From NCBI GenBank assembly GCA_008933705.1, contig WBUN01000012.1, positions 32,122-96,121 on the forward strand: a stretch of DNA of 64,000 bases, in the 5' to 3' direction. The translations under genes and the position numbers were made by a program. Under the pieces are notes generated by a model. That model made no database searches. It had not been told where the DNA came from and saw only the letters and a list, made by a program, of their open reading frames with translations. This document shows positions 52,073 to 60,418 of this stretch, one piece after another; the stretch's first letter is position 1, and each line of letters opens with the position of its first letter. The stretch comes from Hyphomicrobiaceae bacterium (GTDB lineage: Bacteria > Pseudomonadota > Alphaproteobacteria > Rhizobiales > Hyphomicrobiaceae).

Positions 52073-54226
52073 GTGCGGTCTACCTTTCGAGGCATCTTCT
52101 TGCTCCTACCCACTTTGGTTGCTGGCCTCACCCCAGGCCTGGCACAGGAGATCCAAGGGAAACTTGATGCGCTGTCGCCCGCGGTGAGCACCAGTCTGCT
52201 CAAGGCGCCAATCGCCAAGATCAAACCCAAGGTCTTCACGGAGCACGGGCGCCAACGGGTGGACAACTACGACTGGCTGCGCGAGCGCGATAGTCCAGAA
52301 GTCCTCGCCTATCTCGAGGGCGAGAATGCTTATGCCGATGCACGCCTCGCGGTGATCAAGCCTCTCATCGAGGAGATCCGCGCGGAGCTGACGCCGCGCG
52401 CCAAAGCGACGGACTTCAATCCGCCGTTCTTCGACAACGGCTACTATTACCAGCGCCGCTTTGTCCAAGGCTCAGAGTATCAGGTGATCGTTCGGCACAA
52501 GGGTACGCTGGCATCGCCAGCCGAGGTGCTTCTGGATGTCCCTGCGCTCGCGGCGAAGCATGCACAATTCCATCTCGGCAAATGGGCCGTGAGCCCGAAC
52601 AATGCCTACGTCGGCTATGCCGTCGATTTCACCGGCGACCAGTCGCATCGCATCTTCGTCAGAAGCATCGCAACGGGCCGGACAGTCGATGACGGCATCA
52701 AGGACGTCGACGCGGACTTCGTCTTTGCCGCAGACGCCAAAACGCTCTTCTACACCGTCTCAAACCAAATCTGGCGCCACACCATCGGCAGGAAGCCGAC
52801 AACCGACGTCTTGGTCTACGAAGAGCACGACGACACGTTTGAGATCACATTGAGCCAAACGAAATCGCGCAAGTTCATCCTGCTCACCATCAAAAGCGAG
52901 CAGACGACGGAAGTGCGCTACCTGGCCGCCGACAGGCCTTTGGACAAGTTCAAGGTGTTGGAACCGCGACGTCCAGGCGTGCGCTACAGCGTCGACCACC
53001 TGGGCGACAGGTTCTTCATTCACACCAATCTTCGCGCCCCGGACTTCCGCATCGTCACCGCTTCCCAGGCCGCGCCGAAAGCAGCCAACTGGAGAGAGCT
53101 GGTCCCCGAGAGGCGTGGCCGCTTGCTTGCCAATTTCGAGGTCTTCGACAAATACGTCGTTATCGACGAGGAGCACGACGCCATCAAATCGATGCGCGCC
53201 TTCCGTTTGGCCGACATGAGTGAAATCCCGGTTCCTCGCTCGGCCGAGCTCGGTGTCACCGCCGTAGGCGGGTTGGCCGGGGTGGTCAATCGCAATCCTT
53301 CGTCGACGGTGCTGCGTTATCGCACGGTCGGTCCGATTGAGCCCGAGACGATCTATGATTTCGACATGGAAAGTGGTGCGCTCACGACGCTCAAGCAGGA
53401 TCCGGCGACCCAATGGTTCAAGCAGGACCTCTACGACGTCGAGCGCATCACCGCCAGCGCGCCGGACGGCGAACAGATTCCGGTCACGGTCGTTTACCGC
53501 AAAGACCGCCGCAGGCCGGCGGGCAGCCCCATTCTCATAGAGGGCTATGGCGCCTACTGCATCAGCCAACTGCCGATATTCCCTGCAGCATGGCTGAGCC
53601 TGATCGATCGCGGCTTCGTCTACGCCATCGCCCACGTCCGCGGCGGCTGCGAAATGGGTCAGCGCTGGTATGACCAGGGCCGTATGTTCAACAAGCGCAA
53701 CACCTTCACGGACTTCATCGCTGCGACCGAGGCTCTGATCTCGCAGGGCTATGCCGACGCCAGGAACGTATTCGCTTACGGTGCCAGCGCCGGTGGCCTA
53801 CTGATGGGAACAATCGCCAATCTCAGGCCCGATCTTTACGCCGGCATCATCGCCGACGTCCCGTTCGTCGACGTCGTCACGACGATGTCCGATCCCACCA
53901 TCCCGTTGACGACGTTGGAGTACGAGGAGTGGGGCAACCCCGCGATCAAGGAGCAATACGAGTACATGCTCTCCTATTCTCCTTACGACAACGTGGCGGC
54001 GCAGGCCTATCCAGGGATGTTCGTGACGACCGGCCTCAATGACAGCCAGGTCCTCTATGCCGAGCCGGCAAAATGGGTTGCGCGCCTTCGCGCCACCAAG
54101 ACCGATGGCAACGACCTGCTCCTGAAGACCAACATGAGTGCCGGCCATTCAGGGCCGTCGGGCCGGCTTGGATCGGTCGAGGCGTCCGCGCGGGCAATGG
54201 CCTGGATGATCTCTCGCGTTCGCTAG
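52073..54226 (+). CDS. opdB: Oligopeptidase B (S9A serine peptidase)
   Basis: About 717 residues from GTG 52073 (ribosome site GGAAGGA), giving a signal-peptide-like N-terminus (FLLLPTLVAGLTPGLAQE), so it may be periplasmic. A beta-propeller region is followed by the catalytic domain: FAYGASAGGLLMGTIANLRP (nucleophile Ser), VPFVDVVTTMSDPTIPLT, and GHSGPSGR near the C-terminus (catalytic His). These match protease II/oligopeptidase B, which cuts small peptides after Lys/Arg. Divergent from the proton ATPase and sharing its FixK/FNR-type palindrome. Confidence 0.9.
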   Translation: MRSTFRGIFLLLPTLVAGLTPGLAQEIQGKLDALSPAVSTSLLKAPIAKIKPKVFTEHGRQRVDNYDWLRERDSPEVLAYLEGENAYADARLAVIKPLIEEIRAELTPRAKATDFNPPFFDNGYYYQRRFVQGSEYQVIVRHKGTLASPAEVLLDVPALAAKHAQFHLGKWAVSPNNAYVGYAVDFTGDQSHRIFVRSIATGRTVDDGIKDVDADFVFAADAKTLFYTVSNQIWRHTIGRKPTTDVLVYEEHDDTFEITLSQTKSRKFILLTIKSEQTTEVRYLAADRPLDKFKVLEPRRPGVRYSVDHLGDRFFIHTNLRAPDFRIVTASQAAPKAANWRELVPERRGRLLANFEVFDKYVVIDEEHDAIKSMRAFRLADMSEIPVPRSAELGVTAVGGLAGVVNRNPSSTVLRYRTVGPIEPETIYDFDMESGALTTLKQDPATQWFKQDLYDVERITASAPDGEQIPVTVVYRKDRRRPAGSPILIEGYGAYCISQLPIFPAAWLSLIDRGFVYAIAHVRGGCEMGQRWYDQGRMFNKRNTFTDFIAATEALISQGYADARNVFAYGASAGGLLMGTIANLRPDLYAGIIADVPFVDVVTTMSDPTIPLTTLEYEEWGNPAIKEQYEYMLSYSPYDNVAAQAYPGMFVTTGLNDSQVLYAEPAKWVARLRATKTDGNDLLLKTNMSAGHSGPSGRLGSVEASARAMAWMISRVR

Positions 54227-54254
54227 TGCAATGCGCCCCCGGCCCACGGTCACG

Positions 54255-54737
54255 TCACCTCGCGCTGGAGCATGTGCGTGCAGCACCAAGTGCAAGAATC
54301 GGGACAACCGGCCATTGCAGCAAAGGCGACAGACCTGTACCCAGCGGAGGCACCCTCGGCATCAGTTCCGAATACGTCCAGGTATGACGTACCTCTACGT
54401 GCATCCACTCGCTGTAAATCGTATAGGCAAGGCCGAAGACCACGGCTGCGGCAGCGACGCGCAGGAAGGCCGCATTCGGCCACCTGCTGTCACCGAAGAT
54501 CGCCAATGCTGCCATCAATGCAGCTGCGGCAATGAACATGTCGCCGACGGGTCCATGCATCAGTGCGAGGAGGAGGTGGTCGCGCGTGCCGTCGCGCCAG
54601 ATCGTGTAGAGCGGAAACTGGGCAATCTCCCACACCAGGTTCCCCACGGCGATTGCGGTAAGATAGGCGCGCGCTGCCCGTAACCAATTGACCTCATCTC
54701 TAGCGCTGGGCGCGCCATGTCCTCTGGCTGTCATCAT
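54255..54737 (-). CDS. Small membrane protein, unknown
   Basis: About 160 residues from ATG 54737 (or 54734). Several hydrophobic helices (GNLVWEIAQFPLYTIW, LHGPVGDMFIAAAALMAALA-like and AAAVVFGLAYTIYSEWMHVE) and a C-terminal WPVVPILALG helix. The NLVWEIAQFPLYT and YTIYSEWMHVE segments suggest a conserved family, but I do not recognise a name. It is divergent from the DedA gene, sharing a compact promoter with an inverted repeat. Confidence 0.7.
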   Translation of the reverse strand: MMTARGHGAPSARDEVNWLRAARAYLTAIAVGNLVWEIAQFPLYTIWRDGTRDHLLLALMHGPVGDMFIAAAALMAALAIFGDSRWPNAAFLRVAAAAVVFGLAYTIYSEWMHVEVRHTWTYSELMPRVPPLGTGLSPLLQWPVVPILALGAARTCSSAR

Positions 54738-54750
54738 TGCTACCGCCGTT

Positions 54751-54765
54751 AACACCCTGGGTGTT
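54751..54765. promoter_or_regulatory. 15-bp palindrome between divergent genes
   Basis: AACACCC-T-GGGTGTT is a perfect inverted repeat about a central base, in the 84-bp gap between the minus-strand membrane gene and the DedA gene. It is a candidate repressor or activator site, or the start of a transcript hairpin; no known regulator is implied. Confidence 0.35.
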
Positions 54766-54821
54766 TGACCGCGCTGGTGACCCGTACGAGACTTCGCCGC
54801 ATCAACCTCGTAGGCTGCCCG

Positions 54822-55829
54822 ATGCGAATCTCTGTGCCATCGAACTGGACGCGCTGGGCCGGCTTGACACTCCTTATCGCCTCGCTTTCCGCTTCGGTCT
54901 GGTTCGGACTGCGAACCTATCGCTCCTACCTCCTGCTGCGCTCCGCCTATGAGGTCGGCATGCCTGAGAGCGGCAGCGTCCGTGGCTGGATGACGTTGCG
55001 CTACGTCGCCGCCACCTATCACGTCGCCGAGGACCTGTTGGCCGCACGGCTTGGATTGTCGCCGGACACGCCGCCGGATGCGACCCTCAAGTCCTTGGCC
55101 GAGCGGGAGGGCCTCTCGCCGTTCCACTATGTCCAACGCGTCCAGCAGATCATTGCCGATGCCGCCTCAGCGACACCTGCCGAAGGCGAACGCGGTTCGG
55201 CGGGCTGGCTGGAGTGGCTCGAGGACCAGTTCCTCTCGGCATTGCTCGTCTACGGGTATCCAACACTCGCGCTGATCCTCTTCTTCGGCGCGATCGGCCT
55301 TCCACTACCGACCGGGTTGTCGGCCACCGTAGCCGGCTCGCTGTCGGCGCTCGGACGGATGGATTGGCTGATCGCAGGCATTGTCGCAATAGCTGCTTCG
55401 ATCCTCGGCGACATCGTCGCCTATGGTATAGGGCGCACCGCCAGCGGACCCTTTCTCCATCGATGGGGCCGCTTGATCGGCTACTTGCCCAAACGCCAAG
55501 CCCGCGCTGAGGCGCTCTTCGACCGATGGGGCGGCGTCGCGGTTCTCATCACCCGCACGCTCATTTCGCACTTGAGCTCGATCGTCAGCCTCCTGGCGGG
55601 GCTGCACCGCTACGGAGTGAACGCCTTCCTGGGGTTTGACCTTGTGGGCCGCGTCCTGTGGACGCTTGCCTACATGGGATTGGGCTATGTCCTCGGCGGC
55701 AGCATCGAAGCCGCCACCGAGTTCTTGAAGAATCTGACCGGACTCCTGTTGTCGTCGTCGGTGTTAGCCGTTTCAGCGCTTATTGTATTGGAGCGCCACA
55801 GAAGTTCGGCAAGGGACCGTATCCTCTAG
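54822..55829 (+). CDS. DedA-family membrane protein
   Basis: About 335 residues from ATG 54822 (a TTG at 54765 is an alternative). It has an N-terminal helix and a 100-residue extracytoplasmic domain (ASATPAEGERGSAGWLEWLE and preceding), then the DedA/SNARE-associated core: FFGAIGLPLPTGLSATVAGS, 'ASILGDIVAYGIGRTASGPF', RWGGVAVLITRTLISHLSSI and LVGRVLWTLAYMGLGYVLGG. DedA proteins support envelope homeostasis and undecaprenyl-phosphate or phospholipid flipping. The extra N-terminal domain is unusual. Confidence 0.85.
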   Translation: MRISVPSNWTRWAGLTLLIASLSASVWFGLRTYRSYLLLRSAYEVGMPESGSVRGWMTLRYVAATYHVAEDLLAARLGLSPDTPPDATLKSLAEREGLSPFHYVQRVQQIIADAASATPAEGERGSAGWLEWLEDQFLSALLVYGYPTLALILFFGAIGLPLPTGLSATVAGSLSALGRMDWLIAGIVAIAASILGDIVAYGIGRTASGPFLHRWGRLIGYLPKRQARAEALFDRWGGVAVLITRTLISHLSSIVSLLAGLHRYGVNAFLGFDLVGRVLWTLAYMGLGYVLGGSIEAATEFLKNLTGLLLSSSVLAVSALIVLERHRSSARDRIL

Positions 55830-55904
55830 GCGGGCCCTTTGGCCGAAACAGCGTTGTGCGCGAGCCACATTTCCAACACTCATTTTTCCGTTTGGAGATT
55901 GCCT

Positions 55905-55918
55905 TTGATGTGCGTCAA
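55905..55918 (+). promoter_or_regulatory. FixK/FNR-type operator upstream of the lipoprotein gene
   Basis: TTGATGTGCGTCAA keeps both TTGA/TCAA half-sites. Centred 68 bp before the lipoprotein ATG at 55979, the spacing seen for several other sites in this region. Confidence 0.7.
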
Positions 55919-55978
55919 GGTCACGTTGACGGTCAGCCTGCCCCATACGCCCTGATTGTTGAGCGTTGGGGAACCTTC

Positions 55979-57055
55979 ATGCGCGCGCTATCATGGTCGA
56001 TGCTAGCGTCTATCCTCGCGTTCGCTTTGGTGGGGTGCGCAAGTATTGGCCCAGTCACGATTCCGCGTGATCGCGTCGACTATTCCGGTGCCATGGCTGA
56101 GTCCTGGAAGGAGCAAACGCTCCTCAACATCGTCAAATTGCGTTACTTGGACACGCCGATGTACGTCGATGTGTCCTCCGTCGTGGCCTCGCACGAATTG
56201 CTCACCGAGGTCGATACCACCGTCAGGATCGTTCCGACCCCGGTCTCGTCAGCGCAAAGTTACGGCAACCTGGAGGCTCGCGGTCGCTATACCGATCGGC
56301 CAACCATTTCGTACGTCCCACTGGCCGGTGAGCGCTTCATCAACGGCCTTTTGCGACCGCTGCCGCCACAGACCCTGTTCGCTCTGATGGAGGCGGGCCA
56401 TCCCGCCGATTTCGTGCTGCAGATGGCGGCACGGGCCATCAACGACATCTCCAATGTCTCCAGGTCCGTTCCGCGCGCGCAGGCTGGCAGCCCGGAGTTC
56501 GCCGAGGTCGTTGCTGCATTGCGCCGCATTCAGCGTGCTGGAGCCATCAGCTTGCGCACCGAGATACGCGGCAAACGCCAAGTCGCCTTTGTTTCCATTC
56601 GCAGCCTTGCCGGCGGAGCGGCCGAAGCCGATGTCCGCTATGTCAAGCAGCTCCTCCGGCTCAATCCGCCGAAGCAGGAGTACCTATTGGTGTCTGGATC
56701 CTATCGTCGCAATGCTAACGAGCTCGCCCTTCTGACGCGCTCCATTCAGGAAATCATGGTGGAGCTCGCTGTGGGAGTCGACGTGCCAAGCCAAGACTTG
56801 CTCGATGGCCGCGCCACGCGCATTCCGCAGCCCGCTCCCGGTGACGTCCATCGTGTGCCGCCGCTTCGGATTCGCTCTGGCGCCGAGCGCCCATCAGATG
56901 CATTTGCGGCCGTGCGCTACGGCAACTCTTGGTTCTGGGTCGACGATCGTGATCTCAATTCCAAGCGGGTGTTCATGTTCCTGCGAATGTTTTCCTCGCT
57001 TGCCGAGACGGGTGTCGTGCCGCAGGCAGCCATTGTCACGATACCCGCACGGTAG
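55979..57055 (+). CDS. Putative outer- or inner-membrane lipoprotein, unknown
   Basis: 358 residues from ATG 55979. The signal ends in the lipobox LVGCASIGPVTIPRDRVDYS, so Cys is expected to be lipidated. The mature part has EQTLLNIVKLRYLDTPMYVD and 'NPPKQEYLLVSGSYRRNANE' and a C-terminal VRYGNSWFWVDDRDLNSKRV. No family name recognised. Preceded by a FixK/FNR-type palindrome, alone on the plus strand. Confidence 0.75.
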   Translation: MRALSWSMLASILAFALVGCASIGPVTIPRDRVDYSGAMAESWKEQTLLNIVKLRYLDTPMYVDVSSVVASHELLTEVDTTVRIVPTPVSSAQSYGNLEARGRYTDRPTISYVPLAGERFINGLLRPLPPQTLFALMEAGHPADFVLQMAARAINDISNVSRSVPRAQAGSPEFAEVVAALRRIQRAGAISLRTEIRGKRQVAFVSIRSLAGGAAEADVRYVKQLLRLNPPKQEYLLVSGSYRRNANELALLTRSIQEIMVELAVGVDVPSQDLLDGRATRIPQPAPGDVHRVPPLRIRSGAERPSDAFAAVRYGNSWFWVDDRDLNSKRVFMFLRMFSSLAETGVVPQAAIVTIPAR

Positions 57056-57075
57056 CCAGTCGCCCGACCCTGCAC

Positions 57076-57843
57076 TCATGCTCCAGCGCCTACAGTGGCA
57101 TTCGGCGTGTAGAACATGTGCGCCATAATCACCGTTAATGCGTAGTAGCACCAATGCGTCAGATAGGAGTAGGCGAGGCCGTCTCGCACCCGAAGAATGA
57201 GATACGGGAATACCAGCCCGAACGCGGCTCCCAAGGTCATAAGCCTCACGACGTAGACCGCCGGCACTGTGTCGAGAACCACCAGAACATGCGCTCCTCC
57301 GAATAGAGTCGCGCTCGCAAGAGATATCGTCCATAGCCGCCACTGCCGGTCGGACAAGGCAATCACCATGGCCGTGATAAGAAGTTGCTGAAACAAGATC
57401 TCGATCGACTTTGGAAAGAAGTACCACGGCGTTGCGAACACCACCTCAGGGGGACGCCAAGGCTCGGCCCAGTTGATCGGTGGCAGGAGCGGGAGCGCAT
57501 AGCCGGGAAACAAAAGCAAGACGGCAAAGGCAAGCGACACGAGGACGTAGGTGCTAAGCCGGTTCTCGTAGCTCGTCCACCAGGTTCGATACACGCGCCA
57601 AAACGCGACCAAAGCAATTGCAGCCCAAAGGCCATAATAGATCGCAATCGCCACCGGGCTGGCATTGTAGCTCGCCTTGATGCCAAGCATAGGCAGCAAC
57701 AGGTAGTATCCCGCGTCCGAAACAACCCATACGCTCGCAAGGAAGCCAAGGATCCATGCGAGCTGAGCACGCTGCCGATGCACGTCGGCGAGAGAGCGAG
57801 AGCCGCGCGACGCATCGTTCTGCGCGGAATGAGCGGTGTTCAT
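57076..57843 (-). CDS. Polytopic membrane protein, distant CPBP-like
   Basis: 255 residues from ATG 57843 (GGAG ten bases upstream); the GTG at 57870 lies too close to its AAGGAG. About seven hydrophobic helices. IEILFQQLLITAMVIALSDR followed by FGGAHVLVVL recalls the CPBP (CAAX-protease-like) membrane fold, but the usual EExxxR is not present, so any peptidase activity is doubtful. FixK/FNR-type palindrome 70 bp upstream. Confidence 0.65.
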   Translation of the reverse strand: MNTAHSAQNDASRGSRSLADVHRQRAQLAWILGFLASVWVVSDAGYYLLLPMLGIKASYNASPVAIAIYYGLWAAIALVAFWRVYRTWWTSYENRLSTYVLVSLAFAVLLLFPGYALPLLPPINWAEPWRPPEVVFATPWYFFPKSIEILFQQLLITAMVIALSDRQWRLWTISLASATLFGGAHVLVVLDTVPAVYVVRLMTLGAAFGLVFPYLILRVRDGLAYSYLTHWCYYALTVIMAHMFYTPNATVGAGA

Positions 57844-57905
57844 CCACTGAGGCTCCGCTTTTTGGATCACGCTCCTTCAATACACCGATAGCCTTCGAAG
57901 GCCGC

Positions 57906-57919
57906 TTGAGCCACATCAA
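57906..57919 (-). promoter_or_regulatory. FixK/FNR-type operator upstream of the CPBP-like gene
   Basis: TTGAGCCACATCAA has both half-sites perfect. Its centre is 70 bp before ATG 57843 of the minus-strand gene. Confidence 0.7.
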
Positions 57920-57997
57920 TGTCAAGCCCCGCGCGGGGCGGTCGACGTCCCGAGCCGCTGGTCCGGCACCCTGGTCACCGACCTCAGCCGCCGCACC

Positions 57998-58160
57998 TGA
58001 CATACTTTGTCACAAATTGCCGCCGCGCCGAAAAACTTCCCAGACACCTCCGGCCTAGGTTTTTTCTTGGGCTCCACGCCGCCGGGGTTGACCTGGCGCA
58101 AGGCGGCCTCGCCTTCTTGCCAGCCAAGCTGGACGCCCCTAATCGAGAAAGGAGTTCGTG
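57998..58160 (+). repeat. Duplicated regulatory leader, copy A
   Basis: This stretch is homologous to 60235-60418. Both begin with the palindrome TGACATACTTTGTCA followed by CACAAAT, then GCCGCGC and GAAAAACTTC, share TGGCGCAA inside a FixK2-like site and end in AAAGGAGTT/GAAGGGAGTT before a start codon followed by -ACGAC/-ACAAG. Copy B leads a small secreted-protein gene; copy A leads only a 56-codon frame. Confidence 0.75.
58088..58101 (+). promoter_or_regulatory. FixK2-like site in leader copy A
   Basis: TTGACCTGGCGCAA fits the looser TTG(A/C)-N6-(T/G)CAA form reported for FixK2. The equivalent position in leader copy B reads TTGATCTGGCGCAA, so the site is conserved across the duplication. 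Centre 64 bp before GTG 58158. Confidence 0.5.
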
Positions 58161-58328
58161 CACGACAAAGCGCACTACGTAGACGGCGCTTATCGCAACC
58201 GCCGTGATCAGTGGGCGCCTCCATCACGACGAACGCGAGGCCGCCCCTTGAACTCCGGGTCTATCGCTGCCCAGGCAATCGGGTCAATGACGGGGCGAAT
58301 TGCCGTGCGCATCCGTCTACGGCAGTAA
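58158..58328 (+). CDS. Possible 56-residue protein behind leader copy A
   Basis: A GTG start preceded by AAAGGAG opens a 56-codon frame (VHDKAHYVDGAYRNRRDQWA at the beginning; basic, no signal peptide, no known family). The ribosome site and FixK2-like leader are better than the coding content. It may be a small expressed protein or the decayed stub left when the secreted gene behind this leader was lost. Confidence 0.3.
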   Translation: MHDKAHYVDGAYRNRRDQWAPPSRRTRGRPLNSGSIAAQAIGSMTGRIAVRIRLRQ

Positions 58329-58338
58329 CCCGGCAGAG

Positions 58339-58352
58339 TTGATGCTCGTTAA
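58339..58352 (+). promoter_or_regulatory. Near-consensus FixK/FNR-type site upstream of the GT4 gene
   Basis: TTGATGCTCGTTAA differs from TTGA-N6-TCAA at one base. Centre 74 bp before the GT4 ATG at 58419, in line with the other sites. Confidence 0.4.
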
Positions 58353-58418
58353 CCTCGCCTCGACCCGCGCTGTTATGCTGGGCCGGCGACAGGAGGTGGT
58401 AGAGGAGCACGCTCGACG

Positions 58419-59459
58419 ATGAGGCTTCACCTCGTGACCGACGCCTGGCGCCCGCAGGTCAACGGCGTTGTTACAGCCCTGGCGCACGTCAAGCAGCACA
58501 TGGAGCACGAGGGCTGGGAGGTCGTCGTCGTACATCCCGGACTGTTTCGCTCCGCGCCTGTGCCCTGGTACCCAGAGATCCGTCTTGCCCTGTGGCCATG
58601 GCCCGGTCTGCGGCGCATGCTCTTGTGGGATGCTCCAAAATACATACACATTGCGACCGAAGGTCCCCTTGGCTGGGGCGCCCGTGCGCTCTGCCGCCAA
58701 TATGGCTGGCGCTTCACCAGCTCCTACCACACGCACTTCCACCTCTACGCCCACGTCCGCGCGCGCCCGCTGCTGCGGCCTGTGCGAACGCTGCTGCGCG
58801 CCTTCCATGGCGCGGCTACATGCACGATGGTGGCTACGCCGAGCCTCCAGCGCCAGCTGGAGGCCGGCGGTTACAGCAACGTGGCGCTCTGGCCGCTCGG
58901 TGTCGACCCCAGTCTCTTCGTCCGCAGGCCAGCCTCGCACATCCCGCAACTGCGCAAGCCTGTGTTCGCCTTCTTCGGCAGACTGGCACCCGAGAAGAGC
59001 CCGGACGTATTCCTCAAGCTGGACCTACCCGGTACCAAGCTCGTGATCGGCGACGGGCCGGAGCGCGCGCGGCTCCAATCGCGCTTCGGGAGCCAGGCCC
59101 TCTTCGTTGGTTACCACCACGGCCAGGACCTAGTTGATTGGCTGTCCATATGTGACGTGATGGTCTTCCCGTCACGCACCGACACGTTCGGGCTCGTCAT
59201 ATTGGAGGCGCTCGCCTGCGGCATCCCGGTGGCTGCCCACGACGTGATGGGGCCGCGCGACATTATCGACAGCGGCGTCGACGGCGTGCTGGGTGAAGAT
59301 CTGCGACAGGCCGCACTGGCGTGTCTTTCGCTTGATCGCAACAAGTGCCGCGGGAAGGCGCTGCGCTTTTCCTGGCGGGCGTCGACCGCCGCCTTCAGGA
59401 GGAACCTGGTCGGGGCCCGGACCGTGCCAGAGCCAGCATACGATAGTTCTGCCGTATGA
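58419..59459 (+). CDS. Family 4 glycosyltransferase, mannosyl/sulfoquinovosyl-type
   Basis: 346 residues. HLVTDAWRPQVNGVVTALAH is the opening of GT4 enzymes of the MgtA/SqdX group (DxxxPxxNGV). The N-terminal part also has IHIATEGPLGWGARALC and FTSSYHTHFHLYAH. The C-terminal site shows VFAFFGRLAPEKSPDVFLKL, RTDTFGLVILEALACGIPVA and the E-x7-E pattern. A lipid or glycan mannosyl transfer is likely. It ends 65 bp inside the convergent GT2 gene. Confidence 0.9.
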   Translation: MRLHLVTDAWRPQVNGVVTALAHVKQHMEHEGWEVVVVHPGLFRSAPVPWYPEIRLALWPWPGLRRMLLWDAPKYIHIATEGPLGWGARALCRQYGWRFTSSYHTHFHLYAHVRARPLLRPVRTLLRAFHGAATCTMVATPSLQRQLEAGGYSNVALWPLGVDPSLFVRRPASHIPQLRKPVFAFFGRLAPEKSPDVFLKLDLPGTKLVIGDGPERARLQSRFGSQALFVGYHHGQDLVDWLSICDVMVFPSRTDTFGLVILEALACGIPVAAHDVMGPRDIIDSGVDGVLGEDLRQAALACLSLDRNKCRGKALRFSWRASTAAFRRNLVGARTVPEPAYDSSAV

Positions 59460-60120
59460 CTTCAAGCGGAGACAGCACCCTGACCACATCGAGCACGGTC
59501 GCCCAGTCGGCGAGCATCCCTCTCAAATGGCCGACCTTCGCCGACTTGCGCGTGTTGATCACGTTGTCGAATGGGACGACCGCGATGCTGAGCTGCTCTT
59601 CAATAATACGCGCATTGATGTAGGCCTCAATGCCAAAGCCCGGCAGCACGTCGATTTCGGGGAGGCATGCGGCCACGATCCGCTTGGGCAGGACCCGTTC
59701 GCCTGAGACGAAATCGAGCCCCAGCCAGCGGTAGATCGCTAGGCTGTTCTTGCGCACGGAAATCGACATCCCGTAGCCTCGCGACAACACCGGCTCTGCC
59801 AGTGCGGTGACGTTCGCAGCCGTCAGGTTCTGAAGGTCGGCATCGAGATGCATAATGTAGTCGTGGCGCGCGGCTCTCACGCCCGCCGCGAACGCTCGGC
59901 TCTTACCGCACCGCTGCGTAAGCGAAATGAGCTGCACGGACGGAAACGACCGAACGATGTCAGCCGTCCCATCGGTCGAGCCGTCATCGACGACAATCAC
60001 CTCGGCCAACAGCGGATGCGCAGACGCGACGACAAGCACGTCGCCGATGCGCGGCGCTTCGTTGTGCGCACAAATGATGCTCGTCAGCCCGGCGCGCATC
60101 TGAGAAGCAATGAGCTTCAT
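59395..60120 (-). CDS. Family 2 glycosyltransferase, polyprenyl-phosphate sugar-transferase-like
   Basis: 241 residues from ATG 60120; an AGGA lies upstream. An ATG at 60192 is an alternative but lacks a ribosome site. ICAHNEAPRIGDVLVVASAH and AEVIVVDDGSTDGTADIVRS are the GT2 nucleotide-binding loops, and MHLDADLQNLTAANVTALAE carries the D-x-D metal motif. This style resembles dolichol-/undecaprenyl-phosphate mannose synthases. Its 3' end overlaps the convergent GT4 gene by 65 bp. A near-consensus FixK/FNR-type site lies 70 bp before the chosen start. Confidence 0.85.
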   Translation of the reverse strand: MKLIASQMRAGLTSIICAHNEAPRIGDVLVVASAHPLLAEVIVVDDGSTDGTADIVRSFPSVQLISLTQRCGKSRAFAAGVRAARHDYIMHLDADLQNLTAANVTALAEPVLSRGYGMSISVRKNSLAIYRWLGLDFVSGERVLPKRIVAACLPEIDVLPGFGIEAYINARIIEEQLSIAVVPFDNVINTRKSAKVGHLRGMLADWATVLDVVRVLSPLEVIRQNYRMLALARSGPRPGSS

Positions 60121-60183
60121 GCGGTCGTGTCCTGGACAGTCCACCATGCTCGCTCCCTTGCGCACATGGCCTTGCATGGGTTC

Positions 60184-60197
60184 TTGATCCATCACAA
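60184..60197 (-). promoter_or_regulatory. Near-consensus FixK/FNR-type site upstream of the GT2 gene
   Basis: TTGATCCATCACAA differs from TTGA-N6-TCAA at one base. Centre 70 bp before ATG 60120, matching the spacing of the other sites and supporting that start codon. On its own it is weak. Confidence 0.35.
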
Positions 60198-60234
60198 GGG
60201 CAAGCCCTAGTGACCCTCCGTCAGCCGCATAGCC

Positions 60235-60418
60235 TGACATACTTTGTCACAAATCTGCGCCGCGCTGAAAAACTTCGGAGACATCTACCCGCCAGCCTTG
60301 GTTCTGTAGGTAGGTTTCGCCGTCGGCGGTCAGCGACATTGATCTGGCGCAATGCCGATTTGGGCTGGCCTTCGCCAGCCTGCGAGGCGTCTCCAACCAA
60401 GAAGGGAGTTTGCGTATG
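60235..60418 (+). repeat. Duplicated regulatory leader, copy B
   Basis: Homologous to 57998-58160. Opens with the palindrome TGACATACTTTGTCA (TGACA-N5-TGTCA; overlapping TTTGT-C-ACAAA) and ends with GAAGGGAG and the ATG of the secreted-protein gene. The palindrome conserved in both copies is a good operator candidate for an unidentified regulator. Confidence 0.75.
60339..60352 (+). promoter_or_regulatory. FixK2-like site in leader copy B
   Basis: TTGATCTGGCGCAA fits TTG(A/C)-N6-(T/G)CAA. Centre 70 bp before ATG 60416. The same sequence element occurs in leader copy A (58088-58101). Confidence 0.5.
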
